The notes: a model not told the origin generated them from the sequence alone. Counted from the first letter of the stretch, positions 47,541-59,813 are shown. The stretch: 64,000 nucleotides of DNA from Cycas panzhihuaensis (GCA_023213395.1 CM041465.1:83521741-83585740), one strand, 5' to 3'. Translations and numbers: made by a program.

Positions 47541-48325
47541 CTAATTTGCTTCCTTGGCAGGATCTTCCTTTTTCTGGAACTCCTTTCTTTTGTAAAAATC
47601 CTTCTTGAGGTGACCGGTCTTATTACAATGCCAATACCCGAGCTTACTCTTTTTACTCTTTAACTTGGATCTTGATGTATCCCTAGAGTTTTGTCCTCTC
47701 TCAAACGTTCTACCCCTTATTGTCATGGCTTCTAGTGTGGAGGTTTCAAGACTAGACTTCCTTCACACTTCTTCCATTAGCAAATTACTCACAACAGAGT
47801 CATATTCCAATTCATCTATAGTGCTAAAACTGATTGATGTGACAATTTTATCCTAGGATTCAGGTAATGAGCATAACAGGGTAACTGCCTTATCTTTATC
47901 CTCAATTTTAATATTAATACTAGTCAATTGACAAATAAGAGTATTGAAAATATTTAAATGGTCAGTAATTTTTGTACCTTCCTTCATCCGTAAATAGTCT
48001 GATTGCCTCTTTAGGTAGATTCAGTTTGTTATTGATTTGGTCATATACAGGCCTTCCAATCGGGTCCATAATCCTGCTACTATTTGCTCCCCTGCGATGT
48101 TAAACAAAACTTCATCCACCAAGCACAATCGTATTATGCTAAGTGCCTTTTTGTCTAAATCATCCCATTCATCATCATCCATTCCCATGGGTTTCTTCAA
48201 TTTTCCTGCAAGGGCTTTATACAAACCCGTATAAGAATATCATATGCTTTTAGCTTCCACAATTCGAAGTTGTTCTTGCCATTGAATTTCTCCACCTCGA
48301 ACTTTGCACTTGCTAGTTTCACCAT
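47541..48325 (-). pseudogene. E8 gag
   Basis: Starts at the minus-strand ATG at 48325 with MVKLASAKFEVEKFNGKNNF and ELWKLKAYDIL, the copia gag opening. After a frameshift near 48222 it continues with YKALAGKLKKPMGMDDDEWD and LADE-like helices to about 48021, then a broken middle. ORF 47726-47541 carries the zinc knuckle GYWHCNKTGHLKKDFYKRKE, where the first and last Cys are Tyr. Confidence 0.8.
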
Positions 48326-48385
48326 TTGGTATAGAAAAGCCGACACCAAAAACCTTTACAAACTCACTATAAGAAAAAGAGTGGC

Positions 48386-48397
48386 TCTGATACCACT
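48386..48397 (-). other. E8 primer binding site
   Basis: Minus strand AGTGGTATCAGA(GCC): the TGGTATCAGAGC core lies two bases after the LTR end. Confidence 0.75.
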
Positions 48398-48933
48398 TGT
48401 TGAGAATAGAAGGTCCAACCCTCTAACAGCCACCAAGATCTATTACTTTCTTATAACTAGTTACAGAAATGAAACATACAAATTACATGCAAGTTCTTAA
48501 AACTAGAGATTATATAGTAACAAGACAATGAAATCCAAACATCACAAGTGCACCCAATATAACATGGTAAAACCCTAGCAGTGTGCTAGGGAAGCATCCA
48601 CATAGGAAAGGTAGCGATCTTTATTGCTGTAGAATGGAGAAAATAGTACATCACAGATACAGAGTGCTCTTTGGAATAATAATCAGCCACCACCCTCTTT
48701 ACAGTATATTGCATAACATTACAACATAATAAGAAAAGCCCTAAAATGGGCTACATGAGAGGACATCCAAGACCTAAAATATCAACCGTAGAATCTAGGG
48801 TATTTTCAATGTACGACCCTGATTCTCTTTTCACTTTAATAAGGTTTACATGGTCAATTTTTCGGGTCGGGGGCTATCGCCCCCGAACCCCCTCCTAGCG
48901 GGGGGCATTCCACTCCCCCCGCACCCCCGGCCA
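48398..48933 (-). repeat. E8 5' LTR, truncated
   Basis: Matches 43734-44264 closely, then stops near 48930; the outer ~100 bp present at 44265-44364 are missing. It ends beside an inverted repeat at 48934-48958. Confidence 0.85.
48867..48922 (-). other. GC-rich double hairpin in E8 5' LTR
   Basis: TCGGGGGC (48867-48874), loop TATC, GCCCCCGA (48879-48886) is a perfect 8 bp stem. GCGGGGGG (48898-48905), 9-base loop, CCCCCCGC (48915-48922) is a second perfect 8 bp stem. Confidence 0.85.
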
Positions 48934-48958
48934 ATAGTTATAGTAGGACTATAACTAT
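48934..48958. repeat. Perfect 11 bp inverted repeat
   Basis: ATAGTTATAGT - AGG - ACTATAACTAT, at the breakpoint of the truncated E8 LTR. Confidence 0.85.
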
Positions 48959-50279
48959 ATTTATATTTTTCAAGCCCTTTTATAGCAAGAAGTTAGATTT
49001 TTAGTACTTCAAGCTATCTATAAACTAAGTAGAGCTACCTTACCAAACGTGTATAATTTGTGTTACATTTATTTATTTTCTATATGTTTTTATGGAAACT
49101 TATTATTTTTAGATATTTTTATCATCTTAAGCAAAGGTTATACTTTAAATTTTTAGATTTTACTACTCTCAAAAGGATAGCTAATCATCTCCATAATTTT
49201 GCATAGATTGGGAAAGAATATTACTTCATTTTACATTAACATAAAGGTCATTCATTTTACTTTAGCTTCTTATTAGCTTTGAAAGATTCAAGATTAATTG
49301 AAGAATATCATTAAATATTTATCTTTTCATCATTAAAGGCAACTAGAGTTCAGACTTGTATTATCAAAGCATTAAAAGAGCATTTAGACCCTTATTTATC
49401 TATATCATATCAAGTTAAAAACCAGGTTGCATATCATTTAGCACTGTTTTGATTAATTAGAAAGGAAAAGGCTCATTAGTTAATTCATTTGATTTACTAA
49501 GATTTGAAGGAAAGGTTATTGCTTATATATTTTTAAAAAATTTGAAAGATATCTTTATTTCATTTGTTTATTCTTGATTAATGAATATTTTTTTTCCTTT
49601 TGGTTACTTTATTTTTTGGTATAAAAAGAACCTTTTTTAAAACCCTAAGTAAGACCGTAAGTATTAATCAATATATCATCACATTAAGAAAGATAATTCC
49701 CAAATTGAACACCCTTATTTCTAGCCTTGTAAGGGGAACGATTAGGACCCCTGAAGTTACCACCTTGCATACGCTAGTTGGCCTATTCATATTGGATGAG
49801 GAAAGCAATTAGCTATCATGTGTATTCAGTGGTAGGCTAAGGTGCAGAACCTTTCCTCATTTGGTGTTTAGAGACCAAAGCTAGACTTGAAGAAGGTGAG
49901 TGCCTTGGTTCGAGTAACCTTCACTTCTAGATCTATTTCTAAGCATAAGTTCAGTGCAAGTAGATCCATAATTCAGGGGAGGTCTAAAAAGCTTCTTAGC
50001 AGCCCACATACTAAGGTATATCGAGCCTTGAGCTCATGTACCAGTATATTAGGTCCATGTTTTACCATTTGTGGGCAGACACTACTAGACATGATAGTAA
50101 CCAAAGGTTTCCCTTGGAGACCCCTAAATTTAGAGCCTAGTATCCTTATTAGGTACTAGTTCACTTTTGAAACTTTGGGTAAAACTTAGGATATTGCTAC
50201 TTGGTTCAAACTTTAAATTCAAACTCTTGTAAACTTTATTTTATTTATCATATTTTTTTAACAAAATCCTTAGTTCAAC
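48959..50279 (+). other. E5 leader, last part
   Basis: Non-coding up to gag. ORFs at 49600-49812 and 49887-50159 lack motifs. Confidence 0.5.
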
Positions 50280-53200
50280 ATGGCCTTAAGTTTTGGTAAT
50301 ATGATTATTCTGAAATTCAATTGGAATAATTTCTTAAATTGGTAAGAGGATGAGACCCATCCTCACAGCTAATGAGATGTGGGAGATTATGAAATCAGGG
50401 TACAATGAGTTAGGTCTATATACAATTGATGTAGAGAAAGTTACCTATAAAGAAAATTCTAAGAAGGACAACGAGGCTTTGGCACTTATATTTTGTGTAC
50501 TTGAAGATCATATTTTCCATTAGGCTAGTGAGTTTACCAAATCAAAGGAAGCTTAGGATACACTTTAGTTGATATATAAAGGAGCTATATCTTCCAAGCT
50601 CCAAAATCTTAGAAGCAAGTTTAAAAACTTGTGTATGATTCCCATAGAAACTATAACCGAGTTCATGACAAAAGTACAAGATATAGTCAACTAAATGAGG
50701 TCTCTTAGAGATATCTTAATAGAACAAAGGGTGGTTAAATGGATCTTATGATTTTTTGGTATAGTTAGATGATTTGAAATAGTTACCACAAGCATAAGTA
50801 TATGAAAAGACCTAAGCACATTAAAGGTGGAATAACTTAGTGCTATGCTCATATCAGTAGAAGAACAACAAAATGCCAACGAATCACTTAAACATGCCTT
50901 TTCCACTAAGGCATGAATCTAATCCAATTCTCAAGAAGGAACTTTAAGGTTTAAGGAATCACCTCCAAAGAGAAGGGTTAGGAACCCTAGAAGGGAAGTT
51001 CAACAAGATCCTCCGAAATATCAAGCCCTTCATCAAAGGAGGCAGGGAGGACATCAACAAAATGAGAACCCTCCTAGGTATACAAACCAAAGGAAATAAT
51101 TTGAAGGACATACATGTTGTCTAAACTATCAAGGTAATCCTCAATCATCAAGGTCTAATCAAGATTATTATGATAATAGACTAAGAGAAAATCCTCCTTC
51201 ACATTATGAGGAAATGGGGAGACCCTTCAATATTAATAGATCTCATCTATGAAGTAGAAGTTTAATCTATGTAAGGAGAGATCCCCTTTATTGTTCATAT
51301 TACTATAGAAATGGTAATTTTGAAGATAAGTGTTTCTCAAAATATGGACCACCCACCAAAGGAAATGCCTATAATATAACCGAATCAAGGGACAATAATA
51401 GGTTATTTTTATCTAGCTTCATTACTAAGGAGGAAGAGGATGATAGTTGGTATATTGATTTAGGATGTTCAATCCATATGACACATAAAGAACACTTATT
51501 TTAAACTTTAGACAAAAGCAAGAAGGGGTCCATTATGTTTGGAGATGATACCTCCTATAAATCAGTTGGTAGAGGTAATATAGCCCTAATGATGGATATA
51601 AGAGAATATAGACATCTAGATGATGTCTTATATGTCTTAACTTTAAAGAAAAACTTATTATCTATAGGGCAGATGATGGGACAAGACTACAAAGTTATCT
51701 TTGAAAATGATAAGTGTGTGATTATGGATGAAAGAAGAAATAAACCTGTAGTTACCAAAGGGAAATGACCAAGTATCACTTGTTCAAACTTACTTTTACT
51801 CCTTCAGATATATATGCTCTAAGAACTTCAGCTAAATTAGATAGTGAATTATGGCATAGAAGATTTGGCCATCTTAATTATAATAGCTTGGCCCTTATGA
51901 AATTAATAGATATGGTCAATGGATTACCATATATTGAGGTGAATAAAAACTTATATGAAGGATTTCTTCTTGGCAAACACCATAGGTAAAGTTTTCTAGA
52001 TTTTAATCTTCGAGCATCATGTCCACTCTAATTGGTATACATAGATATTTAAGGTTCTATGAATATTCCCTCTATAGTAGGTGTTAGGTACTTCATCTCA
52101 TTCATAGATGATTTCATAAGGAAGACATGAGTTTTCTTCCTTAAATATAAATCATATGCCTTATAACACCTTGTTGACTTCAAAGCCTTTATGGAGCGAC
52201 AAAGTGGATACAAATTGCTATCCCTAAGATTAGATAATGGGGGAGAATTTATCTCCAATATATTCAAGGATTATTGTGTTTACCATGGAATTAGAAGATA
52301 GTTCACTAATCCCTACACCCCACAGCAAAACGATATAGTAGAGAGGAAAAATTGCACTATAGCAAAAATGGCTAGGTGCATACTTAAGGATAAGAATTTA
52401 GGACATGAATTTTAGGCTGAAGCAGTATATATAATTGTTTATTTACTCAATAGGTACTCCACTAAAGCCCTTAGATGGAAAACTCTAGAAAAAGCTTGGA
52501 TTGGTTATAAACCAAGTATACATCATCTTAGAATATTTGGATGCCTTGCCTATGCTCACATTCTTGATCAATGAAGATCTAAGTTGGATGATCATAACAT
52601 CAAATGCATTTTTCTTGGCTATAGTGAAACATCCAAGTCATACAAAGTTTATGACCCCAAATCAAAAAGGGTCATGTTAAGTAGAGATGTTAAATTCCAA
52701 GAGGATACCTACTATCAAGATACTCAAAACAAGAAAAAGGAAGTTACAATAAAGTTTGATACATCATCTAAAACCAAATATATGCCTCTTATGTTTGACT
52801 CTAGGAGAAGCATCAATGAACCTAATGTGGAGGGAACTTCCTCTCAACTTCTACCATAAAATCTATCAAAATGGGTTCATCGGAATCATGACTTAGGCAA
52901 CATCTTGGATAATAATCATAGATCTACATGCTCACATACGGTTAATTTTATCCTAATGAGAAAAGTATTGGAGGCTCATGAGTCTCAAAACTTTAATGAG
53001 GCTATTCAACATAAATATTGGCAAAAAGTATTAGAAGATGAATACAACTCCATTGTTAAGAATGACACATGGGAGCTAGTTGATTTACTTAAAAAAAAGG
53101 ACTATTGGTACCAAATGGGTCTATAAGACCAAGTTTCACTTAGATGGCTCCATTAACAAATACAAGACTAGGTTTATTAATAAGGGGTATGCTAAAAAAG

Positions 53201-54515
53201 AAGGTATTGACTATACTAGAACTTTTACCTATGTTGCTCAGATGGAATTAGTTAGAATGATGATGAGTTTAGTAGCCCAAATGGGTTGGAAAGTTTATCA
53301 AATGGATGTCAAAAATGCCTTCCTCAATGTCTATATAAAAGAGGATATCTATGTCGCTCAACCCCTTGGTTTTGAAGTTAGGGGGGAAGAAAACAAAGTG
53401 TATAAAATGAAAAAGGCACTCTATGGTTTAAAACAAGCACTTAGGTCTTGGTATTCTTGTATAGATAAATATTTTAGAGATCAAGGGTTTGAAAGATCTC
53501 AAGTAGATCCTAACTTATATATTTAAATCAAGGGAAATTCAATCCTAGTTATAGGAATTTATGTGGATGACCTTGTATATCCTGGAAATGACACCTACCT
53601 ATTGCAACAATTCAAAGATGCTATATGCAAAGAATTTGAGATGATAGATTTGGGGCTTATGCATTACTTCATAGGTTTGGAAGTTTGACAAGATAGGAAA
53701 GGCATTTTCATTTCTCAATAAAAATATACTTTGGACTTATTACAAAAGTTTAGAATGACAGATTATAAACTAATAGCAACCCTAGCTAAAACATGAATCA
53801 ATCTCTCCAAGATAGATGACTCTACATTAGTTGATCCAACACTTTATAGATAACTTATTGGCACTTTGATATATTTATTGTCCACCTGACCAGATATAAC
53901 ACACTTAATTAGCATTGTGCTTAGGTTTATACAAGATCTAAAGACCTCTCATTGGCAAGTAGCTAAGAGAATTCTTCAATATCTTAAAGGAACTCTAAAT
54001 TATGGGCTATACTACAAATCTTCTTCAAATTTTTAGTTGACCAGCTATATGGACTCATATTGGGTAAGAGATATTGATGACAATAAATCTACAATAGGTT
54101 ATATGTTCAGTATGGGATTAATAGCCATAGCATGGAGCACAAAGAAACATAACATAGTTTCTTTATCTACAGTCAAGGTAGAATACAAAGTAGTGGTAGT
54201 AGGTGCATGTGAATCAATTTGGTTGAGAATACTACTACAAGATTTCTAGGTTAAATAGAAAGGTCCCACTAGAATTTGGTGCAACAATTAGAGCACTATC
54301 TAAATGGAAAAGAATCCAATCTTCCATGGTAGAATGAAACACATCAAGACTCAATATTATTTCATTTGAGAACTAGTACAAGTAGAAGAAATTAAATTGG
54401 CCTATTACAACATTGAAGACTAAACAACATATATATTTACAAAGGCATTGGGCAAAGTCAAATTCTAGAAATTCAGAGAAAGATTGGGAGCTGTTCACAT
54501 TGGGCATAATGGAGG
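50280..54515 (+). pseudogene. E5 gag-pol (copia)
   Basis: Gag starts at the ATG at 50280 (MALSFGN) and, after a frameshift near 50340, reads MWEIMKSGYNELGLYTIDVE and EALALIFCVLEDHIF. A knuckle-like CSYYYRNGNFEDKCF lies near 51295. The protease is WYIDLGCSIHMTHKEHLF near 51450, with D-S-G changed to D-L-G. Integrase: ELWHRRFGHLNYNSLALMK, YFISFIDDFIRKT, LRLDNGGEFISN, TPQQNDIVERKN. RT: WELVDLL, a frameshift near 53090, KWVYKTKFHLDG, QMDVKNAFLN, KALYGLKQALRSWY and an intact YVDD at 53560-53571. RNase H: DDNKSTIGYMFSMGLIAIAW, STVKVEYK. Stops and frameshifts occur throughout, but domain order is complete. Confidence 0.9.
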
Positions 54516-54519
54516 AGAA

Positions 54520-54882
54520 TATTGGGATAACCCTCAATATGCTTATGAAGTTATTCACTTAGGGCCCCTCAAATCCACCTTTGGGGCTCCCTAGAACACG
54601 TAGAGCCATATACGAGCCTCTTAGAGCCACCAAATACTGACCCATCATCATTAAGGTATGTATTTTATTTATTACTTGTATTTTTTTAATATTAATTTAA
54701 ATTATTTTTGGATAATGTATAGGTCAATTTGAGGCACTTGCCACCTCTCTAAATAATCTATAAACGGGGTGGGAATACCTCCCTAGTATTTTTTAACACC
54801 ATCCACTAATTGTTAGATTATGTTAACTGAAGTGAACATGCTCTTACCATTGTAGTCCTGCTCTACACCTCTGCATCCTTTA
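54520..54882 (+). repeat. E5 3' LTR
   Basis: 363 bp, preceded by the purine-rich GGAGGAGAA; ends CATCCTTTA followed by AAGAC. Confidence 0.92.
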
Positions 54883-54887
54883 AAGAC

Positions 54888-55552
54888 CATACATATGAAG
54901 TATGAGGCTATAGTGTAAAGTGTGAAGTCCATATACGAAGCATAATATCCATGTTTAAAGCATTGGAGTGCTATCTTAGAGTGTTTAAAGAGTTGTAGGC
55001 CTTTAAAACATAATCAAAATTCATGTCTCAAGCCATTATGAAACCATTTAAAATATAGATAATGTGGTATGTAAAAGAAGCTATTGTCAGACAACCTTTA
55101 TATAATTTGAAGAGAAAGCACTAAGCCTATCTATAGATGCAATTTTTTTTGTAGAGGTGTAACATGGAGAGAAGATGTAGAAATTTAGATTTAAGGTGCC
55201 TTCTAGAATTGGGTATAATAAATATTAAAAGGAGTGATCTAAAATAAACTTGAACAAATCTTACAATTATGTGTCAAGAGAACTATCATTGATTCTAGAT
55301 TTGATAGTATTTATTGACAACCTAGATTAGATATATCATACGATTATTTAAGGATGTTTATTATCTCCTATTACTGCCATTTCCTTTGAAGTCATATATG
55401 AAGATCAAAGTAACAATGATAATAGAGGATATGTTAGATTCATATAAGTTTGAAAACTTAGAAAAATTATCCTTGAGGGGGGATATGTTAGATGTAGATG
55501 AGATAACAAAGACAATTCTAGCCTTTATTAGATATTAAATCCCCACTTTTAT
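54888..55552 (+). other. E4 interior, right of E5
   Basis: AT-rich and non-coding by eye. It contains several 'GGGGGGATATGTTAGAT'-like echoes of the PPT/LTR junction near 55475-55495. Confidence 0.4.
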
Positions 55553-55564
55553 ATTAAAGGGGGA
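55553..55564 (+). other. E4 polypurine tract
   Basis: ATTAAAGGGGGA directly before TGTTAGAG; a textbook copia PPT. Confidence 0.85.
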
Positions 55565-55690
55565 TGTTAGAGTGGCAATTTAGGTTAATTATTTATGGTT
55601 AATGCTAAGTGGCATTTAATTAATATTAAGATAAATGTCATAAATACTAAACTAACCTTATGGTCCCTGAGCATTTTTATAAACTCATGC
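55565..55690 (+). repeat. E4 3' LTR, partial
   Basis: The first ~75 bp align well with 29219 onward, then loosely to about 55690. The 3' part of the LTR is missing before E9 gag begins. Confidence 0.55.
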
Positions 55691-55749
55691 TTATGGTGAT
55701 GGTTTTATTATATTTTTGCCATTATATCTAGCATTAATATTACTAGCTA

Positions 55750-57588
55750 TATTTTTTCTGAGTCACCAAAATTAAATGATAAAAATTATATAATATAAAA
55801 AATTAAAACTTTCTAATATCTTAGCTCTTAAGAAATTAATAAAGACAGTTGAAGGTATGGAATCTAAGCTAGTTAGGCATCCCCTCAAGTTGTAACCACA
55901 ACTGAAACATTTTTTAGAACCACTTTTGCTACTCTAATAGTGATAACTAAAGATGTAGAAGACTATGAAGACAAGGATAGAGAGGTACTTATGATCATTA
56001 GATTATATATTATCAATAAACTCATCATATATTTTCAAGGTAAAATAATATCAATTGAAGCTTGGAAAACACTTAAGGATCTATATAAAACTAAAAATAA
56101 AACTAGAGTTTTATATCTTAGAAATCAATTACGTATTTATAAAATAACTATTGATAACTCTATCTTTATTTATTTATAAAAACTTAAGGAGATTAGAGAT
56201 TAATTAATAGCCATTGGTGCAAAAGTAAAGGACAAAGAACTTATGAGTATCACACTTAATAGCCTACATGAAGGCTATCATATTTTTATTACCAACTTAT
56301 ATTTAATTGAGAATGCACATCCACTTACCTTCGAGGAACTTGTTGGACTTATCTTGCATGAAGAAAAACATATAGATAGATATACTAGTAGCAATAGTAA
56401 AATGGTATTATCTTCCCAATTTAAGAAGAAACTATGAGTGAATGCTCTTAAACAATATTTCTCTCTCTTAGCACTAGTGAATCCAAAGGAAAAGATGTTA
56501 TATATACCTATTACAAAAAGATTGGTCACCTTGAAAAGAATTATTATTAGAAAAAGGTAGATAAAAAGAAGAAAGTAACTGGTAAAACTATGACTCTATC
56601 TATTGATAATGAAAAATTCTTTACGTTTCATGCTCTTTGTAGTACTTCTAATACTTGGTATATTGATTTAGGTTCTTTAAACCATATCACCTTTCATAAG
56701 GAATGGCTTAAATAACTCAAGGAAGGAAGTAGTTCAATCATTATTTTTAGAGATGATAGTCAACATAAAGTAGTAGGTAAAGGTATAATTATTCTTAAGC
56801 AATCTAGTAATAAAATCAAAATACCTGATGAGCCATATTTCAAATATAACTTACTTTCTATAACCTATATAACTAAACTAAACTTAAAAGTGGAGTTTGA
56901 TACTATTAAATGTGTCATTATTGATGGAAATTTTATAATTGTTTAAGGAGTCTAAGAGAATGGCTTGTATAAATTCTCTATCTTATCTCAGCATAACTTT
57001 GTTACAACTATATTTGATGCATTATAATATGACCATTTCAGTCATTTGAACTACCACAATCTCTATTTAATAAATAAGTTAAAAATGGGACATGATCTTC
57101 CCTTAGCGTATAAAAATAATAAAATCTATAATGCATGTGCCTTAGGAAAACAACATATAGAGACATTTATTATATCTGCCTAGTGAGATAAAAATAAATT
57201 AGAATTATTATACTCTAATTTATGTAGACCAATTATACCAATTTTATTTGGAGTAGAATAATTCATGACTTGACTAGGAAGACATGGGCATAGTTTCTAA
57301 ATAATAAGTTGAAAGCATTTACAAAGTTTAAGGGGTTTAAATTCAAAGTAGAAAACTTCTCTAATAAGAAAATCAAAATTCTAAAGAGTGATGATAGAGG
57401 TGAGTAGTTGTCTACTAAGTTCATTACCCTTTACAATAGCCATAGAATCAAATAATAAATTATAATATCTTATACACCACAATAGAATGGTATAGTTGAA
57501 AGAAAGAATCCTATCATTACTAAAATTGAAATATGTATGCTTATGGCTAAAATGGTATGTAATGACTTATGGGATAAAACTATGAACA
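55750..57588 (+). pseudogene. E9 gag, protease and integrase N-terminal part
   Basis: Gag: SPKLNDKNYII (opening motif), DKDREVLMIIRLYIINKLII, TLKDLYKTKNKTRVLYLRNQ and HPLTFEELVGLILHEE. Knuckle remnant YTYYKKIGHLEKNYY near 56500. Protease WYIDLGSLNHITFHKEWLK near 56660 (D-S-G changed to D-L-G). Integrase zinc region YDHFSHLNYHNLYLINKLKM and CALGKQH near 57030-57160; a frameshift and stops follow, with HNRMV*LKERI near 57480 for the 'QNGVAERKN' block. It ends at the GAACA target site of E3'. Confidence 0.8.
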
Positions 57589-58024
57589 TGATGGAAAAAA
57601 TATGGAGCCACAATACTCTGATACCAAATGATGGAAAATATTCTTGCAAACTATGAGCCAAACTAAGATCTGTACCAGTATTGCATCAAATACAGCAGTG
57701 TATCACCATTACAATAGGATAAACACATGAGAGCCTTGTTGTTCAATCCATTGTAGTAGAATGAGTATTACAAATCTTCCTCAAAAGTAGGTGGTGTCTA
57801 AAGACACCAAGGTTGTACACCCCTTAACATTTATAGTTTGGGGGAGGAGGGAAACTCCTCAACCCATGAATTCAAATTAATAATAAAATAATACTAACTT
57901 AACTCAAATGAAACTAACTCAACTTACCTTAACTTACCTTGACATGTTGAGCATCACATGTCTAAATTGAGGTGCACAATCCTGGTAGGTAAGAGGGAGT
58001 TGAGTGATGACATTACACCCAACA
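57589..58024 (-). repeat. E3' 3' LTR
   Basis: 436 bp. The plus strand reads TGATGGAAAAAATATGG ... TTACACCCAACA. One 40 bp unit (57589-57628) precedes the unique LTR part. Confidence 0.92.
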
Positions 58025-58390
58025 TTGTCCCCCTTAATGTCAGCACGAACACTTGTATCTTTTCCTTGAACTTGTGGAACTGGTACTTGAAAAAAACTTT
58101 GAAATTCCAATCTTGATCTTTGTCAATGCTTCTCACCCTTATAGTCACATATATCTCTTGATTATAGAATGATGTAGGAAGACTATAGGTAGATGAAACT
58201 TGATGCAAAAGTAGATGAATAACTGTAGTTGGACTTGAACTTTTGTACTCTTTATGCTTCGAACAGTTGTCATATCACCAGGTTCATTCTTCGTTATGTC
58301 ATAAGATTCGTCTTCATGATGCTCCCCCTCAAATGGAGGATCAAACCCTTATGCAACAAGGTGGTCCTGCATTTGATCTGAATCTTCATT
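57954..58390 (-). pseudogene. E3' conserved 3' tail
   Basis: Minus strand HQVSSTYSLPTSFYNQEIYV and FFKYQFHKFKEKIQVFV match the E3 tail with few changes. The upstream acidic part is present in a different frame. The frame runs past the PPT into the LTR, so the annotated end is only approximate. Confidence 0.4.
58025..58041 (-). other. E3' polypurine tract
   Basis: Minus strand GACATTAAGGGGGACAA before the 3' LTR. Confidence 0.8.
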
Positions 58391-58717
58391 GGTGTTGCTA
58401 TCATGATCTACCTGTTCTGTCACCTGTCTCACATGCTCATCAAAAATTTCATCAAATGGTGGGGATATCTCCCCATAAATGGAAATCAATAAATCCCAAA
58501 GCACTTAGATGTTGTTAATTAAAACTAGTGAAAAGACATCATCAACACGGCAAAATAATAAACCTAACACTTCATTATCTTTTCTAAAATTTTCTTTAAG
58601 GCTAAGGTCACATTCATGTTGTAAATACTTCAAAAGATCACGTTCAATAAAGTAAGCGTGCAGAGTATCATACCATAGTGAATAGTTATGGCCATTGAAA
58701 ATGGGGAATTGTGCCAT
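58391..58717 (-). pseudogene. E3' gag-like protein, frameshifted
   Basis: Starts MAQFPIFNGHNYSLWYDTLH on the minus strand at 58717 and follows E3 gag for about 60 codons (ERDLLKYLQHECDLSLKENF). Indels after VLGLLFC then break the frame, and the second half (WDLLISIYGE, VRQVTE) continues in other frames. The start and the first half are better kept than the end. Confidence 0.7.
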
Positions 58718-59813
58718 TTTAAAAATAATTTAATCAATAAGAAAATGATGATAAGATCAAGTAGAAATCTTGAATAAACAATGAGATATAAACTAGAATT
58801 TTCTTTAAAATTTGAAAGAAGACAAGCTTGTTAGGATGTATATATATGCTCAAATTTAACAGATTGAAAACTATATTGAATGAGGTCAGAATAGCTTAAA
58901 ATTTTATCAATATGTAGATTGCTGAGATGTGAATCCAATAAAATAAACGGTTTTGAAAATGGATACCAATAAATCACGTTTTGAATGAGGCAAAGGAAAG
59001 GACCTCCTTATGGAGCCTAACAGGAGCAAGGTAGGCAAAAATTGCATAAAAATACTAATTAATCTTTAGAAAAGGCTGAAAAAATGATCAAATATTATTG
59101 ATAAAGTAATTAATATTTTGCCAATTAAAATTTTTGAAAGAATATATTAAACAGGTGTAAAAAAATAACAGATTTGGGCCAATAAAATACCTCAACTTTA
59201 GCTGATTTGAAATATAAGAAAAAAGTGTCAAAATATATGGAAAAATATATCACAATGAAGAGAAATGAGTCAGCTTCCCAACGAGGCTAACGGAAATGAA
59301 ATCTGATAAAAATTGTAAAAGTTATAGTGAAAAATGTGACAAGTGTCTTTATGGAGAAAGTTTAAGAAACAGGCAAAAACAACTAAATTTCTTATTTTAA
59401 TGATTAAAATATTAGTGAAAATGAAGTCAAAAAATTAAAGTAAAAGATGGGTATTAAAGTCTATATGACTTAGATTTCAATAGAGAAATTCGGATACAAA
59501 ACAGTGTACCAAAAATAAATGACAGCCAGTTCAAAAACTGATTTTATTAAAAAAGTAAAAAACGCTGAAATTTTGAAAGTCCAATGTTAAAAAGGTCGAA
59601 ACGAGGTCAAATGGGCACCAAATTGGTCTTATGACCAGTCGAAATTGATCTACAGAAAATTTCTGATCTATTGGCATAGGTTTCGCCTGAAACCGATGAG
59701 CCAAATAGAAGTTATGGCCTCGAAAGTGTCAATAACCCTATGAAAAATAAAATTTAAAAAAAATAAAGTTTGAAATTGAAAGAGCACTTATTAAAAACGT
59801 GTCTGAGGATGTA

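Larger units (their letters stand above)
43734..48933 (-). mobile_element. E8: minus-strand Ty1/copia retrotransposon with truncated 5' LTR
   Basis: The left (3') LTR is 43734-44364 (631 bp). The right (5') LTR is 48398 to about 48933 and lacks the outer ~100 bp. A PBS-like sequence is next to 48398 and a PPT at 44365-44380. Gag, protease, integrase, RT and RNase H lie in copia order on the minus strand. No target duplication can be confirmed because the right end is deleted. It sits in the E5 leader. Confidence 0.9.
31350..54882 (+). mobile_element. E5: Ty1/copia retrotransposon, host of E6 and E8
   Basis: Two 363 bp LTRs (31350-31712 and 54520-54882), PBS at 31713, purine tract before 54520, and target duplication AAGAC at 31345-31349 and 54883-54887. 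The interior is a long leader (split by E6 and E8) and a gag-pol at 50280-54515. With both nested elements removed it is roughly 8 kb. Both LTRs start TATTGGGATA, so the TG end may already have been lost in the source copy. Confidence 0.92.
29219..55690 (+). mobile_element. E4: LTR element without visible pol, host of E5
   Basis: 5' LTR at 29219-29582 with PBS at 29583. After removal of E5 (31350-54882), 2.4 kb of interior leads to a clean PPT (55553-55564) and a partial 3' LTR (from 55565). No protease, integrase or RT can be seen in the interior, so it is either non-autonomous or internally deleted. The LTRs have diverged strongly and the 3' copy fades out after about 120 bp. This is the oldest layer of the 29-56 kb nest. 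Confidence 0.65.

Noticed and set aside
48934-48950. 17 bases whose reverse complement recurs at 63185-63201 in E9
   Set aside because: The match is short and AT-biased; at 63185 it encodes a copia integrase peptide, and no longer homology surrounds 48934.
55713-55722. TGCCA after the E4 3' LTR as a target duplication matching 29214-29218
   Set aside because: The 3' LTR has already lost its end by this point, so a 5-base match is likely chance.
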